A stretch of DNA of 25,249 nucleotides from a virus. Every line of letters starts with the position of its first letter. The stretch's first letter is position 1. Shown here piece by piece: positions 1 to 5,351 of this stretch. The stretch covers positions 1-25,249 of the IMG/VR virus record IMGVR_UViG_3300032086_002034, one strand, 5' to 3'. A model generated the notes under the pieces. It ran no database searches and had not been told where the DNA came from. It saw only the letters and a list, made by a program, of their open reading frames with translations. The position numbers and the translations under genes were made by a program.

Positions 1-111
1 TACGAAGTAATTGACTTGGACGATTTTGCAAATGCAATCGAAGAAATATACTGGGAGTTCAAAGTAAACTCAAAACCTAACTTAAAAAGTAAATCAAATG
101 AAATTAACTAA
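1..111 (+). CDS. Partial hypothetical protein (C-terminal end only)
   Basis: An open frame enters from the left edge and codes 36 residues (YEVIDLDDFANAIEEIYWEF and onward) before a TAA stop. The start lies outside the window. The visible part is acidic then basic, with no recognisable domain. It overlaps the next small ORF by 14 nt, as is usual for this gene-dense region. Function unknown. Confidence 0.5.
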   Translation, partial: YEVIDLDDFANAIEEIYWEFKVNSKPNLKSKSNEIN

Positions 112-247
112 AAACCAAATCGGATTAATAATTGAACATATGTACTGGAATCTCCTAAATGTAACGGAAGATTGGACAATAAATATGACGGAATACGAAG
201 ATGATATTAAACTTTATAAAAAATTAAGGGACTATGCAAGTAAGTAA
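98..247 (+). CDS. Hypothetical 49-aa protein
   Basis: A 49-codon ORF begins with ATG inside the end of the preceding frame and stops just before the next gene (TAAtATG). The product starts MKLTKNQIGLIIEHMYWNLL, has many charged and aromatic residues, and is predicted soluble and helical. I do not recognise the family. Support comes from the tight packing with both neighbours rather than from homology. Confidence 0.5.
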   Translation: MKLTKNQIGLIIEHMYWNLLNVTEDWTINMTEYEDDIKLYKKLRDYASK

Positions 248-248
248 T

Positions 249-470
249 ATGAAAGAACTACTGGAATATGTAGCAAATAAAAAGAAAAAACAAGCTCATG
301 ACCATTATGAAATGGCAAAAGTATTCGGTCAATGTAGAGGTATGGGCAATCGTAGATACAAAGTACCACAAAAATCTACATACAGAAAAGGTAAATCATA
401 TGCTTATAAAGGTAGATGGGCTTATTACTCTGTAAACCCAACAGGACATTACAAACTAAATACGAACTAA
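249..470 (+). CDS. Hypothetical basic protein (~73 aa)
   Basis: The product begins MKELLEYVANKKKKQAHDHY and its second half is rich in Lys, Arg, Tyr and Gly, suggesting nucleic-acid contact (inference). I chose the ATG at 249 because it follows the previous stop directly; an in-frame ATG at 234 would give 78 aa and a 14-nt overlap. The last codons (YKLNTN) lie inside the first copy of the two-box repeat, so coding and regulatory sequence share bases. No known family recognised. Confidence 0.6.
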   Translation: MKELLEYVANKKKKQAHDHYEMAKVFGQCRGMGNRRYKVPQKSTYRKGKSYAYKGRWAYYSVNPTGHYKLNTN

Positions 471-487
471 TACGGATAATATATATG
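453..487 (+). promoter_or_regulatory. Two-box repeated element, copy 1 (putative promoter/operator)
   Basis: CTAAATACGA (456-465) is followed after exactly 9 nt by GATAATATA (475-483), ending at the start codon of the next gene. Three other copies share both boxes and the same spacing (979-1017, 1829-1868, 3607-3644). Box order, spacing and placement before gene starts suggest a promoter read by a phage-modified polymerase or a binding site for an early regulator. The function is inferred. Confidence 0.6.
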
Positions 488-694
488 AATATGAAATTTA
501 AAGATTACACACCTGAACAAATAAAAGCTAAACTAAATGAAGTTATAGAATTCGAAGCTAAATACGGTTCAAATACTACAACTCAAGCTTGGCGAAAATG
601 GTGTGAATCGATCGATTACCGTAAACGAGAATGGCAATTCAGACAAAGTGTTGCCGAATATGCGAAGTATAATGCTCATAAAGCTTTACTATGA
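485..694 (+). CDS. Hypothetical 69-aa protein
   Basis: Starts at ATG 485 (MNMKFKDYTPEQIKAKLNEV) or ATG 491, directly after the two-box element. An upstream in-frame ATG at 416 lies inside the preceding gene and is unlikely. The sequence is helical and charged, with a 'TPEQIKAKLNEVIEFEAKYG' stretch, and predicted soluble. No domain recognised. The following gene starts four nt before its end (ATGA), which suggests translational coupling. Confidence 0.6.
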   Translation: MNMKFKDYTPEQIKAKLNEVIEFEAKYGSNTTTQAWRKWCESIDYRKREWQFRQSVAEYAKYNAHKALL

Positions 695-813
695 ATAAAA
701 GAAAATTTAATCACAAACCTATATTTACCTTTACTAAGGCTGAAATACAAAGAATTGAAGACTTATATTGGGATAGGTATAATAAAAATACAAAGATATT
801 ATGGCAAAGATGA
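691..813 (+). CDS. Hypothetical 40-aa protein
   Basis: A short ORF with ATGA overlap at its start and overlap with the next gene at its end. The product (MNKRKFNHKPIFTFTKAEIQ and onward) is basic, with a helical 'KAEIQRIEDLYWDRY' segment. Support is the perfect nesting between two neighbours on the same strand. Function unknown. Confidence 0.5.
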   Translation: MNKRKFNHKPIFTFTKAEIQRIEDLYWDRYNKNTKILWQR

Positions 814-998
814 AAGAATTATCAGGTATTGTAAGTACAATAGCCGAAGGAACAAAGAAAGCAATATATAATGATATTGATTGGGAAATTGCAGAATATA
901 ATGCTGAAGGTGACGAATACAATGCTTTACATTCGTACCTCATGGAACAAGTGATAACTAAAATGTATAAAGATTTACAAACTAAATACGACGCTTAA
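801..998 (+). CDS. Hypothetical 65-aa protein
   Basis: The product (MAKMKELSGIVSTIAEGTKK...) is an acidic helical protein. A second in-frame ATG at 810 forms an ATGA overlap with the preceding stop and is an equally good start. The C-terminal codons LQTKYDA fall within the second two-box element. No recognisable family. Confidence 0.6.
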   Translation: MAKMKELSGIVSTIAEGTKKAIYNDIDWEIAEYNAEGDEYNALHSYLMEQVITKMYKDLQTKYDA

Positions 999-1017
999 TG
1001 GATAATATAAACGTATG
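979..1017 (+). promoter_or_regulatory. Two-box repeated element, copy 2
   Basis: CTAAATACGA (982-991), 9 nt, GATAATATAA (1001-1010), then ACGT and the ATG at 1015. Both boxes match the other copies exactly. The left box again overlaps the 3' end of the upstream gene. Putative promoter or operator for the zinc-ribbon-like gene and the RNA region downstream. Confidence 0.6.
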
Positions 1018-1206
1018 AAAAAATGTAAATGTAATAATATAATACCAATCGGCCGAGTAAAATTAGGTTATAATACCTGCATTAATTGCTCAACCGTACA
1101 ACAATACAGCTATGTACCAATCATTGCAAACAAACAAATGCTCGAAGTACAAGTTGTCAGCCAATCTCTAAGTGCCGCGGTACATAAAGCTTGGCGAAGA
1201 AAGTGA
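1015..1206 (+). CDS. Small zinc-ribbon-like protein (63 aa)
   Basis: The N-terminal half carries CKC at residues 4-6 and CINC near residues 22-25, joined by 'PIGRVKLGYNTC'. This is the spacing expected of a short treble-clef or zinc-ribbon knuckle such as DksA/TraR-type or phage C4 fingers. The C-terminal half (AAVHKAWRRK at the end) is basic, consistent with binding nucleic acid. It follows a two-box element and precedes the structured RNA region. The zinc site is seen; the DNA- or RNA-binding role is inferred. Confidence 0.6.
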   Translation: MKKCKCNNIIPIGRVKLGYNTCINCSTVQQYSYVPIIANKQMLEVQVVSQSLSAAVHKAWRRK

Positions 1207-1479
1207 GGTAGTCTGGAAGGACGAGTAGCTTAATTAGGTGTATGTGGTGCCGAATATCGACGGATATGAGCGAGCGTACGGAAGTGTATTACACACATAA
1301 GTGAATTGCCAAAAGACAGTATAAACAGATAAAAGAGCGAGCGCTGATAAATCATTGCTCTTCATTCCAGTTCTGTCCACCTCACACTTGGGCGTGATAT
1401 GGATTGCGAGACAGTATCTTAGCCGATATACGGGCAAGACAGTATCTCAAACGCAGGTTCGATTCCTGCCACGTCCACT
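1207..1479 (+). other. Non-coding structured stretch with tRNA-like parts
   Basis: About 270 bases without a credible CDS, in a region where genes otherwise abut. GTGAGGT (1203-1209) pairs perfectly with ACCTCAC (1379-1385). A hairpin of eight pairs joins 1333-1340 to 1355-1362. GGACGAGTAGCTTAATTAGG (1219-1238) looks like a tRNA 5' half, with T8, A9, A14 and G18G19 in place. A T-arm and acceptor strand close the region at 1453-1476. AGACAGTAT occurs three times (1314, 1409, 1437). This may be an interrupted tRNA, a decayed tRNA cluster or a dedicated structured RNA. Confidence 0.5.
1390..1477 (+). tRNA. tRNA-like gene, possibly degenerate class II (Leu, TAG)
   Basis: GGGCGTG (1390-1396) pairs with CACGTCC (1470-1476) over seven positions with one G-T. 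The T-arm GCAGG/TTCGATT/CCTGC (1453-1469) is canonical. A five-pair stem (1414-1418 with 1425-1429) encloses TTAGCC, where TAG would be a Leu anticodon. The 88-nt length suits a long-variable-arm tRNA. Against it: position 8 is A, G19 is C, and the anticodon loop has six bases. No CCA is encoded. The 3' half could instead pair with GGACGAG at 1219 (six of seven pairs). A working tRNA is unproven. Confidence 0.4.
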
Positions 1480-1635
1480 ATGAAACAACCAGATGCGAAG
1501 AAACATTTTTATGTGTCTATTCTGAAGAGTACAGTAAGAATAGTCGGGTATGCGCTGATACCTTTCAACATCACAGCAGCGGTAAGTACATTAATAATCT
1601 CCGAAGCTATCGGAATAATTGAAGAAACAGTATGA
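1480..1635 (+). CDS. Small membrane protein (51 aa)
   Basis: ATG at 1480, three nt after the end of the tRNA-like element, opens a 51-codon ORF whose TGA overlaps the next ATG (ATGA at 1632). The N-terminus is basic (MKQPDAKKHFYVSILKSTVR). It is followed by one or two hydrophobic stretches (IVGYALIPFNITAAVSTLII), and the end is acidic (EAIGIIEETV). Probably a membrane protein with its basic end in the cytoplasm; holin-like or host-modifying roles are only guesses. Confidence 0.55.
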   Translation: MKQPDAKKHFYVSILKSTVRIVGYALIPFNITAAVSTLIISEAIGIIEETV

Positions 1636-1835
1636 TACCAAAAAATATGTATATGTGGGTACTAGATTTCGAAGATGGAACAGTACACAAGTATGATGTC
1701 TCAGAAGTATTTTGGGATGATGATTATCAACATGAAGATTTTCTATCCGATAATTACCACAACGCAAGTAATTGTGAATGGATGTTAACCGAAGCATTTG
1801 ACTATAACGGTGTAGATAATCCAATTACAAGCTAA
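1632..1835 (+). CDS. Hypothetical acidic protein (67 aa)
   Basis: Overlaps the preceding membrane ORF by ATGA. The product (MIPKNMYMWVLDFEDGTVHK...) is strongly acidic, with 'VFWDDDYQHEDF' and 'ASNCEWMLTEAFDYNG', and is predicted soluble with a beta-rich N-terminus. Small acidic early phage proteins often bind host enzymes, but nothing specific is recognisable here. Its end touches the third two-box element. Confidence 0.6.
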   Translation: MIPKNMYMWVLDFEDGTVHKYDVSEVFWDDDYQHEDFLSDNYHNASNCEWMLTEAFDYNGVDNPITS

Positions 1836-1868
1836 ATACGAATTAACTTAGATAATATAAACGATATG
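1829..1868 (+). promoter_or_regulatory. Two-box repeated element, copy 3
   Basis: CTAAATACGA (1832-1841), 9 nt, GATAATATAA (1851-1860), then ACGAT and the ATG at 1866. The boxes and spacing match the other copies, while the 9-nt spacer (ATTAACTTA) differs, as expected if only the boxes are read by a protein. Most of this copy is intergenic, so coding constraint does not explain its conservation. Confidence 0.65.
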
Positions 1869-2096
1869 ACTAATTTATACAAACTATTAAAACCAAAATT
1901 CAAAAAAGCTTTGAATTCAAACTGCAGAAAGTATGACTCTGCTCAAAGAGTTAAATACCTTCTAATGTCTAAAGCATCATGGAATGAGCTAACAATTACT
2001 GAAGCTAAAAATTTATTTCTATGGTCTGACGTAAGCAATAATCAACTCACTGTTTACGATTTATTATATGGCGAAAATATTATAAAACAACAATAA
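1866..2096 (+). CDS. Hypothetical basic protein (76 aa)
   Basis: Starts MTNLYKLLKPKFKKALNSNC directly after the third two-box element. It is basic in the first third and mixed hydrophobic/charged after, predicted helical and soluble. The stop overlaps the next start by one nt (TAATG). No family recognised. Confidence 0.6.
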   Translation: MTNLYKLLKPKFKKALNSNCRKYDSAQRVKYLLMSKASWNELTITEAKNLFLWSDVSNNQLTVYDLLYGENIIKQQ

Positions 2097-2335
2097 TGAA
2101 ATATACTGACGCAACCAAAGAAGCCGCTGCTATACACATCTGGTCAAAACTGAAATCGATCGATTGGAAAATAGATGATTTGCAGTACGAAATCGATATT
2201 AAAAAATGGTATCCGATTATTAAACCTGAAATGAATCAAGACATTCTTGACGGTAAATTACAGGAAAAAACAATGTTACAATACATTGCTTCCTTAATAG
2301 AAAAAGATTATAAAATAAAAATAGATTTAATTTAA
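2096..2335 (+). CDS. Hypothetical 79-aa protein
   Basis: MKYTDATKEAAAIHIWSKLK opens a Lys/Ile-rich helical protein that overlaps the previous stop by one nt. No catalytic motif, Cys cluster or membrane segment is visible. It sits within the uniform run of small early genes and is probably co-transcribed with them. Confidence 0.6.
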   Translation: MKYTDATKEAAAIHIWSKLKSIDWKIDDLQYEIDIKKWYPIIKPEMNQDILDGKLQEKTMLQYIASLIEKDYKIKIDLI

Positions 2336-2337
2336 TT

Positions 2338-2547
2338 ATGGCAAGAAATATGAGCTATTGTGCAGCCGAAAATACCCGAGACTGCATGGAACAATTACTT
2401 AACTTAATAGAAACGGGTGACAAAAATGATGTGTTTGATGAGCAACCACCTCATAATTACGAAGCTAGAGCAATTGAAGACATTGCTTACTTAGCCGAAG
2501 AACTAGCTAGGGCATGTAACCATTTAATTGATACTCATGGCAACTAG
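2338..2547 (+). CDS. Hypothetical 69-aa protein
   Basis: The leader TTTAATTATGG lacks a Shine-Dalgarno site. The product (MARNMSYCAAENTRDCMEQL...) is acidic, with a long predicted helix around 'ARAIEDIAYLAEELARACNH'. It overlaps the next gene by 11 nt. Function not recognisable. Confidence 0.6.
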   Translation: MARNMSYCAAENTRDCMEQLLNLIETGDKNDVFDEQPPHNYEARAIEDIAYLAEELARACNHLIDTHGN

Positions 2548-3031
2548 AAATATGACAATGGTAATACCTCTTGATAGGTATAAAAAAGGCTATTGTAATC
2601 CTGCAAACTATGAAGACTATAGCTGTGTAAATATGTATTTACATCACGATGGTTATCCTGAATGGCAAGGTGTGCAATTAGCTAACTGGCTGAAAACCAA
2701 TAACTTTGCTGACGAAACAAGAGCTGCAGCGAAATTAGTGCATGACCATTATTACGACAGTTGTTATTTGCATGATAATTTTGATGACGTTGACCACCAA
2801 TATACTTATATGGTATTTGTCGGTACACTTCAAAACAGAATTGCATGCTATAATAGGTATAACCACGATGTAGTATTTGATATGACACCTGATGAAATAC
2901 TTGAAAAGTATGAAGACAAAACGTTAGAGTATACTGATTTTGCTAATGACGAAACTAGATTTAAGCAAGGTACTAATGAAGACGTAAAATACCACGCAAA
3001 TAAATTATTAACATTATTACAAAAATTTTAA
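2537..3031 (+). CDS. Hypothetical phage protein (164 aa)
   Basis: I use the ATG at 2537 (MATRNMTMVIPLDRYKKGYC); a TTG nine bases upstream is less likely. The protein is rich in Asp, His and Tyr, with 'HHDGYPEWQGVQLANWL' near the start and several 'HDHYYD'-type clusters. The arrangement resembles uncharacterised conserved phage proteins I have seen, but no named domain can be assigned. It may bind metal through the His/Asp clusters (inference). Confidence 0.65.
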   Translation: MATRNMTMVIPLDRYKKGYCNPANYEDYSCVNMYLHHDGYPEWQGVQLANWLKTNNFADETRAAAKLVHDHYYDSCYLHDNFDDVDHQYTYMVFVGTLQNRIACYNRYNHDVVFDMTPDEILEKYEDKTLEYTDFANDETRFKQGTNEDVKYHANKLLTLLQKF

Positions 3032-3032
3032 A

Positions 3033-3266
3033 ATGGAAAAACCAAAATGGTTCGACGGTGCATGGTACACCGAAGGCGACAAAGTAACAAATCCATTTAG
3101 TGGCGAAAGCTATGAACTAAATGGTGCAGAGTTGAGTATGTATGATTTTATTATGGGTGCTCAAATGTTCGGCAATATGTCGGATAAAATGATTGACGAC
3201 GTGCAAAAAGCATTGAGTTGGTTTAGAAAAAATAACCCTAAAGCCTATATGGTATTATTAGATTAA
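3033..3266 (+). CDS. Hypothetical 77-aa protein
   Basis: MEKPKWFDGAWYTEGDKVTN opens a protein with the phrase 'WYTEGDKVTNPFSGESYELN', a beta-hairpin-like N-terminus, and a helical C-terminus ending 'KAYMVLLD'. Small conserved proteins of this pattern occur in marine phages; their role is unknown. It begins two nt after the previous stop. Confidence 0.65.
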   Translation: MEKPKWFDGAWYTEGDKVTNPFSGESYELNGAELSMYDFIMGAQMFGNMSDKMIDDVQKALSWFRKNNPKAYMVLLD

Positions 3267-3268
3267 TT

Positions 3269-3613
3269 ATGGAAAATACAAACATGAACAAAGTGCTCGG
3301 TTATTACGGAGCAGAAATATTTACAGAATGGACAGAAGATGCAACTTACTGCATGGAAACTGTTTACACAGCAGATGACTACGACGTGTTCTGGTGTCAT
3401 CCTAAAGATGAAGCATTACCTATATTTGAAGACATATATTACTATGCTGAAAATACAGTTAGTGCATTTGAAGATGCTTTGAAGGCAGGTGAATCAATTT
3501 ATATTGACGAACATTTATATAACGAAATAGATGTTGAAGATATTATTGATGAGATAGCTGAGGCTATGGACCCTGAAGAAGTTGATGGCGAATTATTAGA
3601 TACTACAAACTAA
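3269..3613 (+). CDS. Hypothetical acidic protein (114 aa)
   Basis: Starts MENTNMNKVLGYYGAEIFTE; a second ATG at residue 6 is possible. It is very acidic, particularly the last 40 residues (DVEDIIDEIAEAMDPEEVDG), so it might act as a DNA mimic or bind a basic partner (inference). No domain recognised. Its stop lies within the left box of the fourth two-box element. Confidence 0.6.
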   Translation: MENTNMNKVLGYYGAEIFTEWTEDATYCMETVYTADDYDVFWCHPKDEALPIFEDIYYYAENTVSAFEDALKAGESIYIDEHLYNEIDVEDIIDEIAEAMDPEEVDGELLDTTN

Positions 3614-3644
3614 ATACGAATGGACTTGGATAATATAAGCGATG
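3607..3644 (+). promoter_or_regulatory. Two-box repeated element, copy 4
   Basis: CTAAATACGA (3610-3619), 9 nt, GATAATATAA (3629-3638), then GCGATG. Here the right box lies inside the first codons of the following gene (M-D-L-D-N-I-S), so a promoter here would give a transcript starting within that ORF or serve the ligase gene further on. This is the last copy I found in the window. Confidence 0.55.
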
Positions 3645-3913
3645 AACAATATAAAGCATTGTACAACCGCATAAAAACCGATTTGTATAATGAATTTATT
3701 AATCCTGAAACAGCTACTTATGGTGCTGATGTCTTACGACAACAGGAAGCTAAAGAAGATATATACTCTGATATAGTTTCTGAAAAAGAAATTATATGGG
3801 ACGAAATAAAACAATTGCAAAGTGTTATGAAAAAATATGAAGATGATGAAGAATATGAACACGCTGCATTTATGAAAAAAAGAATTGATAACCTTAAAAA
3901 ACGATTAAAATGA
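3620..3913 (+). CDS. Coiled-coil protein with a UVR-like motif (97 aa)
   Basis: MDLDNISDEQYKALYNRIKT begins an acidic, almost wholly helical protein. The C-terminal part (DDEEYEHAAFMKKRIDNLKK) matches the UVR motif pattern seen in UvrB, UvrC and McsA, a helical hairpin for protein-protein contact. The stop overlaps the ligase start by 4 nt (ATGA), implying translational coupling. A partner role in repair is inference. Confidence 0.6.
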   Translation: MDLDNISDEQYKALYNRIKTDLYNEFINPETATYGADVLRQQEAKEDIYSDIVSEKEIIWDEIKQLQSVMKKYEDDEEYEHAAFMKKRIDNLKKRLK

Positions 3914-4752
3914 GAAAAGCAATGCTTGCCCACAAATTTGATATTGATAGAGTTGATTACTCTCAACCTGTTTATATCCAGCCGAAGCTTGACGGCGTTA
4001 GATGTTTATTCACCGCTAATGGTGCATACTCTAGAAACGAAAAGCAATTTATGAATGTCAGACATATTGAAATGGCACTCAAACCATTTTTCGATCAATA
4101 CCCGGACGTAGTACTCGACGGCGAGTTATACAACCACAAACTAAAAAATGATTTCGAAAAAATTATATCACTAGTTAGAAAACAAAAACCTAGTGACGAA
4201 GACAGACGTAATGCACAGCACCTAGTGCAATTTCATGTTTACGATTATTTTTCAATGGATACTAATTATGAAAAGTATTCACACAGACTAAATAATCTTG
4301 AACATACACAACAATTGTACGGTCCTTGTGTCAAATATGTACAAACATACAGAGTACATAAACACGAAGAAGCTTTGAACATGCATACCGACGCATTCCT
4401 TGCTGATGGTTACGAGGGTTCAATACTCAGACTTGATGGTCTATACAAACACGGTAGATCATATGACTTAATGAAATTCAAAGACTTCTCAGATGCTGAA
4501 GCTACCATTGTTAACTACGAGGAAGGCAAGGGCAAGCGATATGGCACACTTGGTAAGTTTATAATGCAAGATGATGACGGCAACATATTTGGTTGTCCTC
4601 CCGGTAAAGGTTATAATCATACTGACTTGAAACATATGTTGAAAAATATACATCAATATATGGGTCAACGTGCTACATTTACGTACTTCCAACGAACTAA
4701 CGCTGGTAGCTACAGACATCCACTATTTAAATGTATTAGAAATTATGAATGA
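3910..4752 (+). CDS. ATP-dependent DNA ligase
   Basis: Seals nicks in double-stranded DNA during phage replication and repair through an enzyme-AMP intermediate. Motif I is PKLDGVR with the adenylated Lys at residue 26, motif III is VLDGELY (Glu72), motif IV is EGSILR (Glu169), and motif V is LMKFKDF near residues 187-193. An OB-fold follows from about 195, with 'GTLGKFIMQDDDGN'. At 280 residues it is a compact viral-type ligase like T7 gp1.3, lacking the extra domains of cellular enzymes. It lies in the early/middle plus-strand block with other replication genes. The start is fixed by the ATGA overlap with the upstream gene. Confidence 0.93.
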   Translation: MRKAMLAHKFDIDRVDYSQPVYIQPKLDGVRCLFTANGAYSRNEKQFMNVRHIEMALKPFFDQYPDVVLDGELYNHKLKNDFEKIISLVRKQKPSDEDRRNAQHLVQFHVYDYFSMDTNYEKYSHRLNNLEHTQQLYGPCVKYVQTYRVHKHEEALNMHTDAFLADGYEGSILRLDGLYKHGRSYDLMKFKDFSDAEATIVNYEEGKGKRYGTLGKFIMQDDDGNIFGCPPGKGYNHTDLKHMLKNIHQYMGQRATFTYFQRTNAGSYRHPLFKCIRNYE

Positions 4753-4873
4753 TTCATTAGCAAATAGATATTTTGGTATAATACAAAAACAAATTAAAGA
4801 TGAGCAAACTTATTTGGCAACTATACAACGACAATATGATAAGCGAAGAAGTCGCAAACATATTACTAGATAA
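4745..4873 (+). CDS. Hypothetical 42-aa protein
   Basis: ATG at 4745 overlaps the end of the ligase gene by 8 nt, a better start than the upstream in-frame ATG buried in the ligase. The product (MNDSLANRYFGIIQKQIKDE...) is short, helical and ends in a basic tail (KRRSRKHITR). It overlaps the next ORF out of frame by 74 nt, so one of the two may be spurious. Confidence 0.5.
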   Translation: MNDSLANRYFGIIQKQIKDEQTYLATIQRQYDKRRSRKHITR

Positions 4874-4910
4874 ACATTATAACAGATTAAATAACAAAAG
4901 ATATGAGTAA
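4800..4910 (+). CDS. Hypothetical 36-aa protein
   Basis: ATG at 4800 gives MSKLIWQLYNDNMISEEVAN and a further 16 residues, ending 8 nt into the next gene. The amino-acid pattern (amphipathic helix, 'ISEEVANILLDKHYNRL') is protein-like. It is largely nested with the 4745 ORF in another frame; choosing between them needs homologues. Confidence 0.45.
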   Translation: MSKLIWQLYNDNMISEEVANILLDKHYNRLNNKRYE

Positions 4911-5076
4911 TTACGAAGCAACAGGAATCGCTGAAGGTTGGATAGATGCTGACAGCGAGGACCAAGTCATTGAGGCTTGGCAACATTTACACGACACTGG
5001 CTTAGCATATTCATTGCAAGGTTGGTTTGGCAGAACAGCAAGAGATTTAATAGAACAAGGAATAATAAATAAATAA
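4903..5076 (+). CDS. Conserved small phage protein (57 aa)
   Basis: MSNYEATGIAEGWIDADSED starts a small acidic protein containing 'EAWQHLHDTGLAYSLQGWFG' then RTARDLIEQG. This pattern (helix, D-T-G-L-A, L-Q-G-W-F-G-R) recurs in many tailed phages, including marine ones, as an uncharacterised family. Role unknown. It overlaps the preceding ORF by 8 nt and precedes the next by three bases. Confidence 0.75.
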   Translation: MSNYEATGIAEGWIDADSEDQVIEAWQHLHDTGLAYSLQGWFGRTARDLIEQGIINK

Positions 5077-5079
5077 GAT

Positions 5080-5277
5080 ATGAATAAACCTAAAGACGAA
5101 ATTATTGAAAGAGTAATACAAAAATTTATAAAACGATCTGAAGTCGGTTTTAAAAAATACGGTGTTACACTCAAAGATGACTATCAATCTTTTGATACAT
5201 GGTTATCGCATGTACAAGAAGAATTAATGGACGCTGTTAATTATATTGAAAAAATTAAGCACGAATTAAACGGATGA
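5080..5277 (+). CDS. Conserved small helical phage protein (65 aa)
   Basis: MNKPKDEIIERVIQKFIKRS leads to 'VGFKKYGVTL' and 'WLSHVQEELMDAVNYIEKIK'. The segment EExxDAxNY recalls the helix pair of all-alpha NTP pyrophosphohydrolases (MazG/dUTPase type), but the protein has only one such helix set and may just be a fragmentary relative. Similar short proteins are common in phages. Four-nt ATGA overlap with the next ORF. Confidence 0.65.
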   Translation: MNKPKDEIIERVIQKFIKRSEVGFKKYGVTLKDDYQSFDTWLSHVQEELMDAVNYIEKIKHELNG

Positions 5278-5351
5278 ATAGTATTTTAATTATAACTTTT
5301 ATTTGCGCTATATTCGCAATGAGAGCATTATACGACGAATTATTTAAATGA
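5274..5351 (+). CDS. Membrane micro-protein (25 aa)
   Basis: ATG at 5274 and TGA at 5349-5351 each form an ATGA overlap with a neighbour. The product begins MNSILIITFICAIFAM, a single hydrophobic segment, and ends RALYDELFK. The double ATGA coupling is the main evidence that this tiny frame is translated. Possible roles: a membrane-anchored regulator, or a translational bridge between the flanking genes. Confidence 0.45.
   Translation: MNSILIITFICAIFAMRALYDELFK

Noticed and set aside
234-248. ATG at 234 as start of the 249-470 gene
   Set aside because: It lies inside the end of the preceding ORF; ATG 249 directly follows that stop. Either remains possible.
541-580. Fifth copy of the two-box element (AAGCTAAATACGGTTC)
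   Set aside because: Only the left box is similar, inside a coding region, and no GATAATATAA follows at 9 nt.
1219-1476. Group I intron in the tRNA
   Set aside because: I could not find convincing P7/P3 core elements (the R and S consensus); the claim would need a covariance search.
1207-1479. tmRNA
   Set aside because: No GGGGCTGA-like 5' end, no recognisable tag ORF with stop, and no pseudoknot pattern I could find.
1404-1622. 72-codon plus-strand frame across the RNA region
   Set aside because: It runs through the T-arm and competes with the 51-codon membrane ORF, which fits the ATGA junction with the next gene.
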